Assembly: GCA_028752905.1 (NCBI GenBank)
Contig: JAQNBH010000011.1
Span: 21,552,841-21,616,840 of the forward strand
DNA from: Cladorhizidae sp. MBARI D1340-BT2
Taxonomy: Eukaryota; Porifera; Demospongiae; Poecilosclerida; Cladorhizidae
DNA: 64,000 bases
Direction: 5' to 3'
Part shown: one piece after another, positions 48,050 through 62,099 of the stretch
Layout of the letters: each line of letters begins with the position of its first letter
Position numbering within the stretch: the first letter of the stretch is position 1
Made by a program: the position numbers and the translations under genes
Notes under the pieces: generated by a model
Databases searched by the model: none
Told to the model about the DNA's origin: nothing
Seen by the model: only the letters and a program-made list of their open reading frames with translations

Positions 48050-50830
48050 TCTAGTGTGCATCAAGCCATGAACACATGTGTACATCAAGCTATGAACACT
48101 GGAATGCAGCAAGCTATGAACTCTGATGTGTATCAAGCTATGAAATCTGGTTTGTAGCAAGACATGAACTCTGGTGTGCAGCAAGCCATAAACTCTGGTA
48201 TGCTTCAAGCCATGAAATTTGGTGTGCATCAAGCCAAGAACTCTGTTAGGTATGAAGCTAAGAACTCTGGTGTGTAGCAAGGCATGAACTCGGGCGTGCA
48301 GCAAGCCATTAACTTTGGTATGCATCAAGCCATGAACTCAGGTGTGTATCAAGCTATAAACTCTGGGGTGTAGTAAAATATGAACTCTGGTGTGCATCAA
48401 GGCATGAACTCGGATGTCTATCAAGCTATGAACTCTGGAGTGTAGCATGACATGCACTCTGGTGTATATCAGTCATGAACTCTGTATCAAGCCATGAACT
48501 CTGGTGTCTTATGCCATGAATTCTGGTGTGTGTCAAGCCATGAACTCTGGTGTGCATCAACCAATGAACTCTGGTGTGTAGCAAGACATGCACTCTGGTG
48601 TATATCAGTCATGAACTCTGTATCAAGCCATGAACTCTGGTGTCTTATGCCATGAATTCTGGAGTGTGTCAAGCAATGAACTCTTGTGTGCATCAAGCCA
48701 AGAACAACTCTAGTGTACATCAAGTCTTGAACTCTGGTGTGCATCAACCCATGAACTCTCATGTGCATCAAGCCATGAACTATGGTGTGCATTAAGCCAT
48801 GAACTTTGGTTTGCATCAAGCCATGAACTCTGGTGGGTATCAAGCCATGAACTATGGTGTGGGTCAAGCCATGAACTCTGGTTTGCATCAATCCATGAAC
48901 TCTATTGTGTATCAAGCTATTAACTCTGGTTTGCATCAACCCAAGAACTCTGGTGTGCATCAAGCCATGAACTATGGTGTGCATAATGCCATGAACTCTG
49001 GTGTGTAGCAAGCCATAAACTGCGTGCATCAAGCCATTAACTCTGGTGTGTATCAAGCTATGAATTCTGGTGTGTAGCAGTCATGAACTCTGTATCAAGC
49101 CATGAACTCTGGTGTGCAGCAAACCATGAACCCTGGTGTGTTAAGCTATGTACTCTGGTGTGTACCAAGCCATGAACTCTGGTATGCATCAAGCCATGAA
49201 CTCTGGTGTTCAACAAGCCATGAAATCTAATGTGCATCAAGACATGAACACATGTGTACATCAAGCTATGAACACTGGAATGCAGCAAGCTATGAACTCT
49301 GATGTTTATCAAGCTATGAAATCTGGTGTGTAGCAAGACATGAACTCTGGTGTGCAGCAAGCCATAAACTCTGGTATGCTTCAAGCCATGAAATTTGGTG
49401 TGCATCAAGCCAAGAACTCTGGTGGGTATGAAGCTAAGAACTCTGGTGTGTAGCAAGGCATGAACTCGGGCGTGCAGCAAGCCATTAACTTTGGTATGCA
49501 TCAAGCCATGAACTCAGGTGTGTATCAAGCTATAAACTCTGGGGTGTAGTAAAATATGAACTCTGGTGTGCATCAAGGCATGAACTCGGATGTCTATCTA
49601 GCTATGAACTCTGGAGTGTAGCATGACATGCACTCTGGTGTATATCAGTCATGAACTCTGTATCAAGCCATGAACTCTGGTGTCTTATGCCATGAATTCT
49701 GGTGTTTGTCAAGCCATGAACTCTGGTGTGCATCAACCAATGAACTCTGGTGTGTAGCAAGACATGCACTCTGGTGTATATCAGTCATGAACTCTGTATC
49801 AAGCCATGAACTCTGGTGTCTTATGCCATGAATTCTGGAGTGTGTCAAGCAATGAACTCTTGTGTGCATCAAGCCAAGAACAACTCTAGTGTACATCAAG
49901 TCTTGAACTCTGGTGTGCATCAACCCATGAACTCTCATGTGCATCAAGCCATGAACTATGGTGTGCATTAAGCCATGAACTTTGGTTTGCATCAAGCCAT
50001 GAACTCTGGTGGGTATCAAGCCATGAACTATGGTGTGGGTCAAGCCATGAACTCTGGTTTGCATCAATCCATGAACTCTATTGTGTATCAAGCTATTAAC
50101 TCTGGTTTGCATCAACCCAAGAACTCTGGTGTGCATCAAGCCATGAACTATGGTGTGCATAATGCCATGAACTCTGGTGTGTAGCAAGCCATAAACTGCG
50201 TGCATCAAGCCATTAACTCTGGTGTGTATCAAGCTATGAATTCTGGTGTGTAGCAGTCATGAACTCTGTATCAAGCCATGAACTCTGGTGTGCAGCAAAC
50301 CATGAACCCTGGTGTGTTAAGCTATGTACTCTGGTGTGTACCAAGCCATGAACTCTGGTATGCATCAAGCCATGAACTCTGGTGTTCAACAAGCCATGAA
50401 ATCTAATGTGCATCAAGCCATGAACACATGTGTACATCAAGCTATGAACACTGGAATGCAGCAAGCTATGAACTCTGATGTTTATCAAGCTATGAAATCT
50501 GGTGTGTAGCAAGACATGAACTCTGGTGTGCAGCAAGCCATAAACTCTGGTATGCTTCAAGCCATGAAATTTGGTGTGCATCAAGCCAAGAACTCTGGTG
50601 GGTATGAAGCTATGAACTCTAGTGTGTAGCAAGCCATGAACTCTGGCGTGCAGCAAGCCATTAACTTTGGCAAGCATCAAGCCATGAACTCAAGTGTGTA
50701 TCAAGCTATGAACTCTGGGGTGTAGTAAATCATGAACTCTGGTGTGCATCAAGGCATGAACTCGGATGTGTATCAAGCTATGAACTCTGGAGTGTAGCAT
50801 GACATGCACTCTGGTGTATATCAGTCATGA
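48050..50830 (+). repeat. 1176-bp higher-order repeat (49 x 24), about 2.4 copies
   Basis: Corresponding landmarks are spaced by 1176 bp: CATGAACACATGTGTACATC at about 48069, 49245 and 50421; GGTGTCTTATGCCATGAATT at about 48505, 49681 and 50857. Copies are nearly identical with scattered substitutions. 1176 is exactly 49 units. Confidence 0.85.
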
Positions 50831-53800
50831 ACTCTGTATCAAGCCATGAACTCTGGTGTCTTATGCCATGAATTCTGGTGTGTGTCAAGCCATGAACTCT
50901 GGTGTGCATCAACCAATGAACTCTGGTGTGCATCAGGCCATGAACTCTGGTGTGCATCAAGCCAAGAACAACTCTAGTGTACAACAAGCAATGAACTGTG
51001 GTGTGCATCAACCCATGAACTCTGGTATGCTTCAAGCCATGAATACTGGTCTGCATCAAGCCATGAACTTTGGTTTGCATCAAGCCATGAACTCTGGTGG
51101 GTATCAAGCCATGAACTCTGGTGTGTAGCAAGCGCAGCAAGCCATGAAGTCTGGCATGCATCAAGCAATAAACTCTGGTGTGTATCAAGCTATGAACTCT
51201 GGTGTGTACCAGTCATGAACTCTGTATCAAGACATGAACTCTGGTGTATCAAGCTATGAACTCTGGTGTGGGTCAAGCCATGAACTCTGGTGTGCATCAA
51301 GCCATGAACTCTATTGTGTATCAAGCTATTAACTCTGGTTTGCATCAAACCATGAACTCTGGTGTGCACCAAGCCATTAACTATGATGTGCATAATGCCA
51401 TGAACTCTGGTGTGTAGCAAGCCGTAAACTGCGTGCATCAAGCCATTAACTCTGATGTGTATCAAGCTATGCATTCTGGTGTGTAGCAGTCATGAACTCT
51501 GTATCAATCCATGAACTCTGGTGTGCAGTAAACCATGAACCCTGGTGTGTTAAGCCGTGTACTCTGGTGTGTACCAAGCCATGAACTCTGGTATGCATCA
51601 AGCCATGAACACATGTGTACATCAAGCTATGATCACTGGAATGCAGCAAGATATGAACTCTGATGTGTATTAAGCTATGAAAACTGGTGTGTAGCAAGAC
51701 ATGAACTCTGGTGTGCAGCAAGCCATAAACACTGGTATGCTTCAAGCCATGAAATTTGGTGTGTATCAAGCCAAGAACTCTGGTGGGTATGAAGCTATGA
51801 ACTCTGGTGTGTAGCAAGCCATGAACTCTGGCGTGCAGCAAGCCATTAACTTTGGCATGCATCAAGCCATGAACTCAGGTGTGTATCAAGCTATGAACTC
51901 TGGGTTGTAGTAAACCATGAACCCTGGTGTGTAGCAAGAAATGAACTCTGGTGTGTAGCAGTCATGAATTCTGTATCAAGCTGTTGTCTCAAGCCATGAA
52001 CTCTGGTGTATTTCAAGCCATGAACTCTGGTGTGCATCAAGCCATGAAATAAAGTGTGCATCAAGCCATGAACTCTGTTGCACATCAAGCCATGCACTCT
52101 GGTGTGCATCAACCCATGAACTCTGGTGTGCATCAACAATGAACTCAGATGTGCATCAAGCCGTGAACTTTGGTGTGCATCAAGACATGAACTCTGGTGT
52201 GTAGCAGTCACGAACTCTGTATCATGCCATAAACTCTGGTGTCTCAAGCCATGAACTCTGGTGTTTGTCAAGCCATGAACTCTGGTGTGCATCAAGCCAT
52301 GAACTATGGTGTGCATCAAGTCATGAACAACTCTTGTGTACATCAAGCCATGAACTCTGGCATGCATCAACCCATGAAGTCTGGTGTGCATCAAGCCATG
52401 AATTCTGGTGTGCATCAAGCCATGAACTTTGGTGTGCATCGAGCCATGAACTCTGGTGGGTATCAAGCCAAGAACTCTGGTGTGTAGCAAGCCATTAACT
52501 CTGACGTGCAGCAAGCCTTGAACTCTGGCATGCATCAAGCGATAAACTCTGGTGTGTATCAAGCTATGAACTCTGGTGTGTAACAAGACATGAACTATGG
52601 TGTGTATCAATCATGAACTCTGTTTCAAGCCATGAACTCTGGTGTTTCAAGCTATGAACTCTAGTGTGCATCAAGCCATGAACACATGTGTACATCAAGC
52701 TATGAACACTGGAATGCAGCAAGCTATGAACTCTGATGTGTATCAAGCTATGAAATCTGGTTTGTAGCAAGACATGAACTCTGGTGTGCAGCAAGCCATA
52801 AACTCTGGTATGCTTCAAGCCATGAAATTTGGTGTGCAACAAGCCAAGAACTCTGGTGGGTATGAAGCTATAAACTCTGGTGTGTAGCAAGCCATGAACT
52901 CTGTCGTGCAGCAAGCCATTAACTTTGGCATGCATCAAGCGATGAACTCAGGTGTGTATCAAGCTATGAACTCTGGGGTGTAGTAAAACATGAACTCTGG
53001 TGTGCATCAAGGTATGAATTCGGATATGTATCAAGCTATGAACTCTGGTGTGTAGCAAGACATGCACTCTGGTGTATATCAGTCATGAACTCTGTATCAA
53101 GCCATGAACTCTGGTGTCTTATGCCATGAATTCTGGAGTGTGTCAAGCCATGAACTCTGGTGTGCATCAACCAATGAACTCTGGTGTGCATCAAGCCATG
53201 AACTCTGGTGTGCATCAAGACAAGAACAACTCTAGTCTACATCAAGCCATGAACTGTGGTGTGCATCAACCCATGAACTCTGGTATGCATCAAGCCATGA
53301 ATTCTGGTGTGCATCAAGCCATGAACTTTGGTTTGCATCAAGCCATGAACTCTGGTGGGTATCAAGCCATGAACTCTGGTGTGTAGCAAGCCATTAACTC
53401 TGAAGTGCAGCAAGCTATGAAGTCTGGCATGCGTCAAGCAATAAACTCTGGTGTGTATCAAGCTATGAACTCTGGTGGTTAGCAAGTCATGAACTCTGGT
53501 GTGTACCAGTCATGAACTCTGTATCAAGCCATACACTCTGGTGTATCTAGCTATGAACTCTGGTGTGTGTCAAGCCATGAACTCTGGTGTGCATCCAGCC
53601 ATGAACTCTGGTGTGTATCAAGCTATTAACTCTGGTTTGCATCCATCCATGAACTCTGGTGTGCATCAAGCCATGAAATCTGGTGTGCAGCAAGCGATGA
53701 ACTCTATGAACTCTGGTGTGCATCAAGCCATGAATTCTGCTGTGTATCGAACTATGAACTCTGGTGTGTATCAAGCCTTGCACTCTGGTGTGCATCATGC

Positions 53801-56800
53801 CAAGAACTCCGGTATGCATCAAGCCATGACCTCTGGTGTGCATAAAGCCATGACCTCGGGTGTGCTTCTAACCATAAACTCTGGTGTGCATCAAGCCATG
53901 ACTTCGGGTGTGCAGCAAGCGATTAACTCTATGAACTCTGGTGTGCATCAAGCCATGAACTATGGTGTGTATCAAGACATGAATTCTGGTGTCAGTAACC
54001 ATGAACTCCGTATCAAGCTATGCACTCTGGTGTGTATCAAGCCATGAACTCCGGTGGATATCAAGATATGAAATCTGGTCTGTATCAAGTTATTAACTCT
54101 GTGGTGTAGCAAAACATGAACTCTGGTGTGTAGCATGTCATGAACTCTGGTGTGTAGCAGTCATGAACTCTGTATTAAGCCATGAACTCTGATGTGTGTC
54201 AAGCCATGAACTCTGGTGTGCATCAAGCCATGAACTTTGGTGTGCATCAAGCCATGAACTATGGTGTGCATCAAGCCATGAACAACTCTGGTTATATCAA
54301 GCCATGAACTCTGGCATGCATCAACCCATGAACTCTGTTGTGCATCAAGCCATGAACTCTGGTGTGCATCAAGCCATGAACTTTGGTTTGCATCAAGCCA
54401 TGAACTCTGGTGTGTAGCAAGCCATGAACTCTGACGTGCAGCAAGCCATGAACTCTGGCATGTATCAAGCCATGAACTCTGGTGTTTCAAGCCATGAAAT
54501 CTGGTGTGTAGCAAGACATGAACTCTGGTGTGCATCAAGCCATCAACTCGGGTGTGTATCAACCATGAACTCTGGCGTGCATCAAGCCATGACCTCTGGT
54601 GTGCATCAAGCCATGAATTCCAGTGTGTATTGTGCTATGAACACTGGTGTGTATCAAGCCATGCAATCTGGTGTGCATCATGCCATGAACTCTGGTGTGC
54701 ATCAAGGCATTAATTCGGATGTGTATCAAGCTATGAACTCTGGTGTGTAGCAAGACATGCACTCTGGTTTATATCAGTCATGAACTCTGTATCAAGCCAT
54801 GAACTCTGGTGTCTTATGCCATGAACACTGGAGTGTGTCAAGCCATGAACTCTGGTTTGCATCAAGCCATGAACTCTGGTGTGCATCAAGCCATGAACTC
54901 TGGTGTGCATCAACCCATGAACTCTGGCATGCATCAAGCCATGAACTATGGTGTGCATCAAGCCATGAACAACTCTAGTGTACATCAAGCCATGAACTGT
55001 GGTGTGCATCAACCCATGAACTCTGGTTTGCATCAAGCCATGAACTCTGGTATGCATGAAGCCATGAACTCTGGTGTGCATCAAGCCATGAACTTTGGTT
55101 TGCATCAAGCCATGAACTCTGGTGGGTATCAAGCCATGAACTCTTGTGTGTAGCAAGCCATGAACTCTGATGTGCAGCAAGCCATGATGTCTGGCATGCA
55201 TCAAGCCATAAACTCTGGTCTGTATCAAGCTATGAACTCTGGTGGTTAGCAATACATGAACTCTGGTGTGTAGCAGTCATGAACTCTGTATCAAGCCATG
55301 AACTCTGGTGTATCAAGCTATGAACTCTGGTGTGGGTCAAGCAATGAACTCTGGTTTGCATCAATCCATGAACTCTATTGTGTATCAAGCTATTAACTCT
55401 GGTTTGCATCAACCCAAGAACTCTGGTGTGCATCAAGCCATGAACTATGGTGTGCATAATGCCATGAACTCTGGTGTGTAGCAAGCCATAAACTGCGTGC
55501 ATCAAGCCATTAACTCTGGTGTGTATCAAGCTATGAATTCTGGTGTGTAGCCGTCATGAACTCTGTATCAAGCCATGAACTCTGGTGTGCAGCAAACCAT
55601 GAACCCTGGTGTGTTAAGCTATGTACTCTGGTGTGTACCAAGCCATGAACTCTGGTATGCATCAAGCCATGAACTCTGGTGTGCAACAAGCCATGAACTC
55701 TAATGTGCATCAAGCCATGAACACATGTGTACATCAAGCTATGAACACTGGAATGCAGCAAGCTATGAACTCTGATGTGTATCAAGGTATGGAATCTGGT
55801 ATGTAGCAAGACATGAACTCTGGTGTGCATCAAGCCATCAACTCGGGTGTGTATCAACCATGAACTCTGGTGTGTAGCAAGCCATGAATTCTGAAGTGCA
55901 GCAAGCCATGAAGTCTGGCATGCATCAAGCAATAAACTCAGGCATGTATCAAGCTATGAACTCTGGTGGTTAGCAAGTCATGAACTCTGGTGTGTACTAG
56001 TCATGAACTCTGTATCAAGCCATGAACTCAGGTGTATCAAGCTATGAACTCTGGTGTGGGTCAAGCCATGAACTCTTATCTGCATCAAGCTATGAAATCA
56101 GGTGTGCATCAAGCCATGAACTTTGGTGTGCATCAAGCCATGAACTCTGGTGGGTATCAAGCCAAGAACTCTGGTGTTTAGCAAGCCATTAAATCTGGTG
56201 TGTAGCAAGCCATGAACTCTGGCATGCATCAAGCCATAAACTCTGGTATGCAACAAGCCATGATCTCTAGTTTGCATCAAGCCATGAACACATGTGTACA
56301 TCAAGCTATGAACACTGGAATGCAGCAACCTTTGAACTCTGATGTGTATCAAGCTATGAAATCTGGTGTGTAGCAAGACATGAACTCTGGTGTGCAGCAA
56401 GCCATAAACTCTGGTATGCTTCAAGCCATGAAATTTGGTGTGCATCAAGCCAAGAACTCTGGTGGGTATGAAGCTATGAACTCTGTTGTGTAGCAAGCCA
56501 TGAACTCTGGCGTGCAGCAAGCCATTAACTTTGGCATGCATCAAGCCATCAACTCAGGTGTGTATCAAGCTATGAACTCTGGGGTGTAGTGAAACATGAA
56601 CTCTGGTGTGCATCAAGGCATGAACTCGGATTTGTATCAAGCTAAGAACTCTGGTGTGTAGCAAGACATGCACTCTGGTGTATATCAGTCTCATGAACTC
56701 TGTATCAAGCCATGAACTCTGGTGTCTTATGCCATGAATTCTGGAGTGTGTCAAGCCATGAACTCTGGTGTGCATCAACCAATGAACTCTGGTGTGCATC

Positions 56801-59800
56801 AAGCCATGAACTCTGGTGTGCAACAAGCCATGAACTCTATTGTGTATCAAGCTATTAACTCTGGTTTGCATCAACCCATGAACTCTGGTGTGCACCAAGC
56901 CATTAACTATGATGTGCATAATGCCATGAACTCTGGTGTGTAGCAAGCCATAAACTGCATGCATCAAGCCATTAACTCTGGTGTGTATCAAGCTATGCAT
57001 TCTGGTGTGTAGCAGTCATGAACTCTGTATCAAGCCATGAACTCTGGTGTGCAGCAAACCATGAACCCTGGTGTGTTAAGCCATGTACTGTGGTGTGTAC
57101 CAAGCCATGAACTCTGGTATGCATCAAGCCATGAACACATGTGTACATCAAGCTATGAATACTGGAATGCAGCAAGCTATGAACTCTGATGTGTATTAAG
57201 TTATGAAATCTGGTGTGTAGCAAGACATGAACTCTGGTGTGTATAATGCTATGAACTCTGCTGTGAATCAAGCCATGAACTCTGGTGTGCATCAAGCCAC
57301 GAACTCTGGTGTGCATCAAGCCATGAACTCTGATGTGCATCAATCCATGAACTCGGATGTGCATCAAGCCATGAACTCGGGGGCACAGCAAAAGATGAAC
57401 TATATGAACTCTGGTGGCCATCAAGCCATGAACTCTGGTTTGCATCAAGCCATGAGGTCTGGAGTGCATCAAGCTATGAATTATGGTGTGCATCAAGCCA
57501 TGTACTCTGGTGTGCATCAAGCCATGAAATCTGGTGGGTATCATGCTATGAACTTTGGTCTGTATCAAGCTATGAACTCTGGTGTGTAGCAAGCCATGAA
57601 GTCTGTTGTTTAGCAGTCATAAACTCTGTATCAAGCCATGAAATCTGGTGTGCATCAAGCCATGAACTCTGGTGAGTATCAGTATATGAACTCTGGTCTG
57701 TATCAAGCTATGAACTCTGGTGTGTATCAAGACATGAACTGTGGTGTGCATCAAGTCATGAACTCTGGTATGCATCAATCCATGAACTCTGGTTTACTTC
57801 AAGACATGAACTCGGGAGCGCATTAAGCCATGAACTCTGTTGTGCATCAAGCCATGAAATCTGGTGGGTATCAAGCTATGAACTCTGGTCTGTATCAAGC
57901 TATAAATTCTGGTGTGTAGCAAGCCATGAAGTCTGTTGTTTAGCAGTCATGAACCCTGTATCAAGCCATGAACTCTGGTGTGCATCAAGCCATGAACTCT
58001 GGGGTGCATCAAGCCATGAACTCTGGTGTGTAGGAAGCAATGAACTCTGGCATTCGCAAGCTATGAACTCTGGCGTGCATCAAGCTATGAACTCTGATAT
58101 TTATAAAGTTATAAACTCTGGTGTGTAGCAAGACATGAACTCTGGTGTGTATAGAGCTATGAACTCTGGTCTGTATCAAGCTATGAACTTTGATGTGTAG
58201 CAAGACATGAACTCTGGTGTGTATCGAGCTATATGAACTCTGCTGTGCATCAAGCAATGAACTCTGGAGTGTAGCAGTCATGAACTCTGTATAAATTCAT
58301 GAACTCTGGCATGCAGAAAGCCAATAATTCTGGTGTGTCAAGCCATGAACTCTTGTGTGTATCAAGCCATGAAAACTGGTGTGCATCAAGCCTTGAACTC
58401 TGGTGTGCATCAAGCGATGAATTGTGGTGTGCAGCTAGCCATGATCTCTGGTGTGCATCAAACCATGAACTCAGGTGTACATCAAGCTATGAACTCTGGT
58501 ATGCATCAAGCAATGAACTGTGTAGCAAGCCATGAACTCTGGTGTGTATCAAGCAATTAACTCTGGTGTGCACCACCTATGAACTCTGGTGTGCATCAAG
58601 CCATGAACTCTGGTGTGCATCAAGCCATGAACTCAGGTGTGCATCAAGCTATGAACTCGGGGGTGCAGCAAAAGATGAACTATATGAACTCTGTTGTGCA
58701 TCAAGCCATGAAATCTGGTGGGTATCAAGGTATGAACTCTGGTCTGTATCAAGCTACATATGAACTTGGTGTGTAGCAAGCCATGAAGTCTGTTATTTAG
58801 CAGTCATAAACTCTGTATCAAGCCATGAACTCTGGTGTGAATCAAGCCATGAACTCTGGGGTCCATCAAGCCATGAACTCTGGTGTGTAGGAAGCCATGA
58901 ACTCCGGCGTGCTGCAAGCTATGAACTCTGTCATGCAGCAAGCCATGAACTCTGCTGTGTCAAGCCATGAACCCTTGTGTGTACCAAGCCAAGAACTCTG
59001 ATGTGAATTAAGCCATGAACTCTGGTGTGCATCAAGCTATGAACTCTGGTGTGTAGGAAGCCATGAACTCTGGTGTGCATCAAGCCATGAACTTTGGTGT
59101 GCATCAATCCATGAACTCGGATGTGCATCAAGCCATTAACTCGGGGGCGCAGCAAGATATGAACTACAGAACTCTGGTGTGCATCAAGCCATGAACACTG
59201 GTGTGTATCAAGCCATGAACTCTGGTGTCAGTTGCCATGCACTCTGTATCAAGCCATGAACTCTGGTTTGCATCAAGGCATGAACTCTGATATTTATAAA
59301 GTTATAAACTCTGGTGTGTAGCAAGACATGAACTCTGGTGTGTATAGAGCTATGAACTCTGGTCTGTATCAAGCTTTTAACTTTGGTGTGTAGCAAGACA
59401 TGAACTCTGGTGTGTATCGAGCTATGAACTCTTCTGTGCATCAAGCCATGAACTCTGGTGTGTAGCAGTCATTAACTCTGTATCAATTCATGAATTCTGG
59501 AATGCAGCAAGCCATGAACGCTGGTGTGTCAAGCCATGAACCCTTATGTGTACCAAGCCATAAACTATGATGTGAATCAAGCCATGAACTCTGGTGTGCA
59601 TCAAGCCATGAACTCTGGTGTGTAGCAAGCCATGAACTCTGGTGTGCATCAAGCCATGAACTCTGATGTGCATCAATCCATGATCTCGGATGTGCATCAA
59701 GCCATGAACTCGGGGGTGCAGCAAAAGATGAACTACATATGAACTCTGGTGTGCATCAAGCCATGAACCATGGTTTGAATCAAGCCATGCACTCTGGAGT

Positions 59801-62099
59801 GCATCAAGCTATGAGTAATGGTGTGCATCAAGCCATGTACTCTGGTGTGCATCAAGCCATGAACTCTGGTGAGTATCAATATATGAATTCTGGTCTGTAT
59901 CAAGCTATGAACTCTGGTGTGTATCAACACAAGAACTGTGGTGTGCGGTGTGCATCAAGTCATGAACTCTAGTGTGCATCAATCAATGAACTCTGGTTGA
60001 CTTCAAGACATGAACTCGGGTACGCATCAAGCCTTGAACTCTGTTGTGCATCAAGCCATGAAATTTGGTGGGTATGAAGCTATGAACTCTGGTCTGTATC
60101 AAGCTATGAACTCTGGTGTGTAGCAAGCCATGAAGTCTGTTATTTAGCAGTCATAACCTCTGTATCAAGCCATGAACTCTGGTGTGCATCAAGCCATGAA
60201 CTCTGGGGTCCATCAAGCCATGAACTCTGGTGTGTAGGAAGCCATGAACTCCGGCGTGCTGCAAGCTATGAACTCTGTCATGCAGCAAGCCATGAACACT
60301 GCTGTTTCAAGCCATGAACCCTTGTGTGTACCAAGCCATGAAGTCTGATGTGAATCAAGCCGTGAACTCTGGTGTGCATCAAGCCATGAACTCTGGTGTG
60401 TAGGAAGCCATGAACTCTGGTGTGCATCAAGCCATGAACTTTGGTGTGCATCAATCCATGAACTCGGATGTGCATCAAGCCATTAACTCGGGGGCGCAGC
60501 AAGATATGAACTATATGAACTCATCAAGCCATGAACACTGGTGTGTATCAAGCCATGAACTCTGGTGTCAGTAGCCATGCTCTCTGTATCAAGCCATGAA
60601 CTCTGGTTTGCATCAAGCCATGCAATCTGGTCTGCATCAAGCTATGAATTATGGTGTGCATCAAGCCATGTACTCTGGTGTGTATCAAGCCATGAACTCT
60701 GGTGAGTATCAATATATGAACTCTGGTCTGTATCAAGCTATGAACTCTGGTGTGTATCAACACATGAACTGTGGTGTGCATCAAGTCATGAACTCTGGTA
60801 TGCATCAATCCATGAACTCTGGTTTACTTCAAGACATGAACTCGGGAGCGCATTAAGCCATGAACTCTGTTGTGCATCAAGCCATGAAATCTGGTGGGTA
60901 TCAAGCTATGAACTCTGGTCTGTATCAAGCTACGAACTCTGGTGTGTAGCAAGCCATGAAGTCTGTTGTTTAGCAGTCATGAACCCTGTATCAAGCCATG
61001 AACTCTGGTGTGCATCAAGACATGAACTCTGGGGTGCATCAAGCCATGAACTCTGGTGTGTAGGAAGCAATGAACTCTGGCATTCGCAAGCTATGAACTC
61101 TGGCGTGCATCAAGCCATGAACTCTGATATTTATAAAGTTATAAACTCTGGTGTGTAGCAAGACATGAACTCTGGTGTGTATAGAGCTATGAACTCTGGT
61201 CTGTATCAAGCTATGAACTTTGATGTGTAGCAAGACATGAACTCTGGTGTGTATCAAGCTATGAACTCTGCTGTGCATCAAGCAATGAACTCTGGAGTGT
61301 AGCAGTCATGAACTCTGTATAAATTCATGAACTCTGGCATGCAGAGAGCCATTAATTCTGGTGTGTCAAGCCATGAACTCTTGTGTGTGTCAAGCCATGA
61401 AAACTGGTGTGCATCAAGCCTTGAACTCTGGTGTGCATCAAGCGATGAATTGTGGTGTGCAGCTAGCCATGAAGTCTGTTGTTTAGCAGTCTCATTAACC
61501 CTGTATAAAGCCATGAACTCTGGTGTGCGTCAAGCCATGAACTCTGGCATGCTGCAAGCTATGAACTCTGGCGTGCATCAAGCCATGAACTCTGATATTT
61601 ATAAAGTTATAAATTCTGGTGTGTAGCAAGACATGAACTCTGGTATGTATAGAGCTATGAACTCTGGTCTGTATCAAGCTATGAACTTTGATGTGTAGCA
61701 AGACATGAACTCTGGTGTGTATCGAGCTATGAACTCTGCTGTGCATCAAGCAATGAACTCTGGAGTGTAGCAGCCATGAACTCTGTATAAATTCATGAAC
61801 TCTGGCATGCAGAAAGCCATGAATTCAGGTGTGTCAAACCATGAACTCTTGTGTGTATCAAGCCATGAAATCTGGTGTGAATCAAGCCTTGAACTCTGGT
61901 GTGCATCAAGCTATGAATTGCGGTGTGCAGCTAGCCATGATCTCTGGTGTGCATCAAACCATGAACTCAGGTGAACATCAAGCTATGAACTCTGGTATGC
62001 ATCAAGCAATGAACTGTGTAGCAAGCCATGAACTCTGGTGTGTATCAAGCAATTAACTCTGGTGTGCACCACCTATGAACTCTGGTGTGCATCAAGCAA

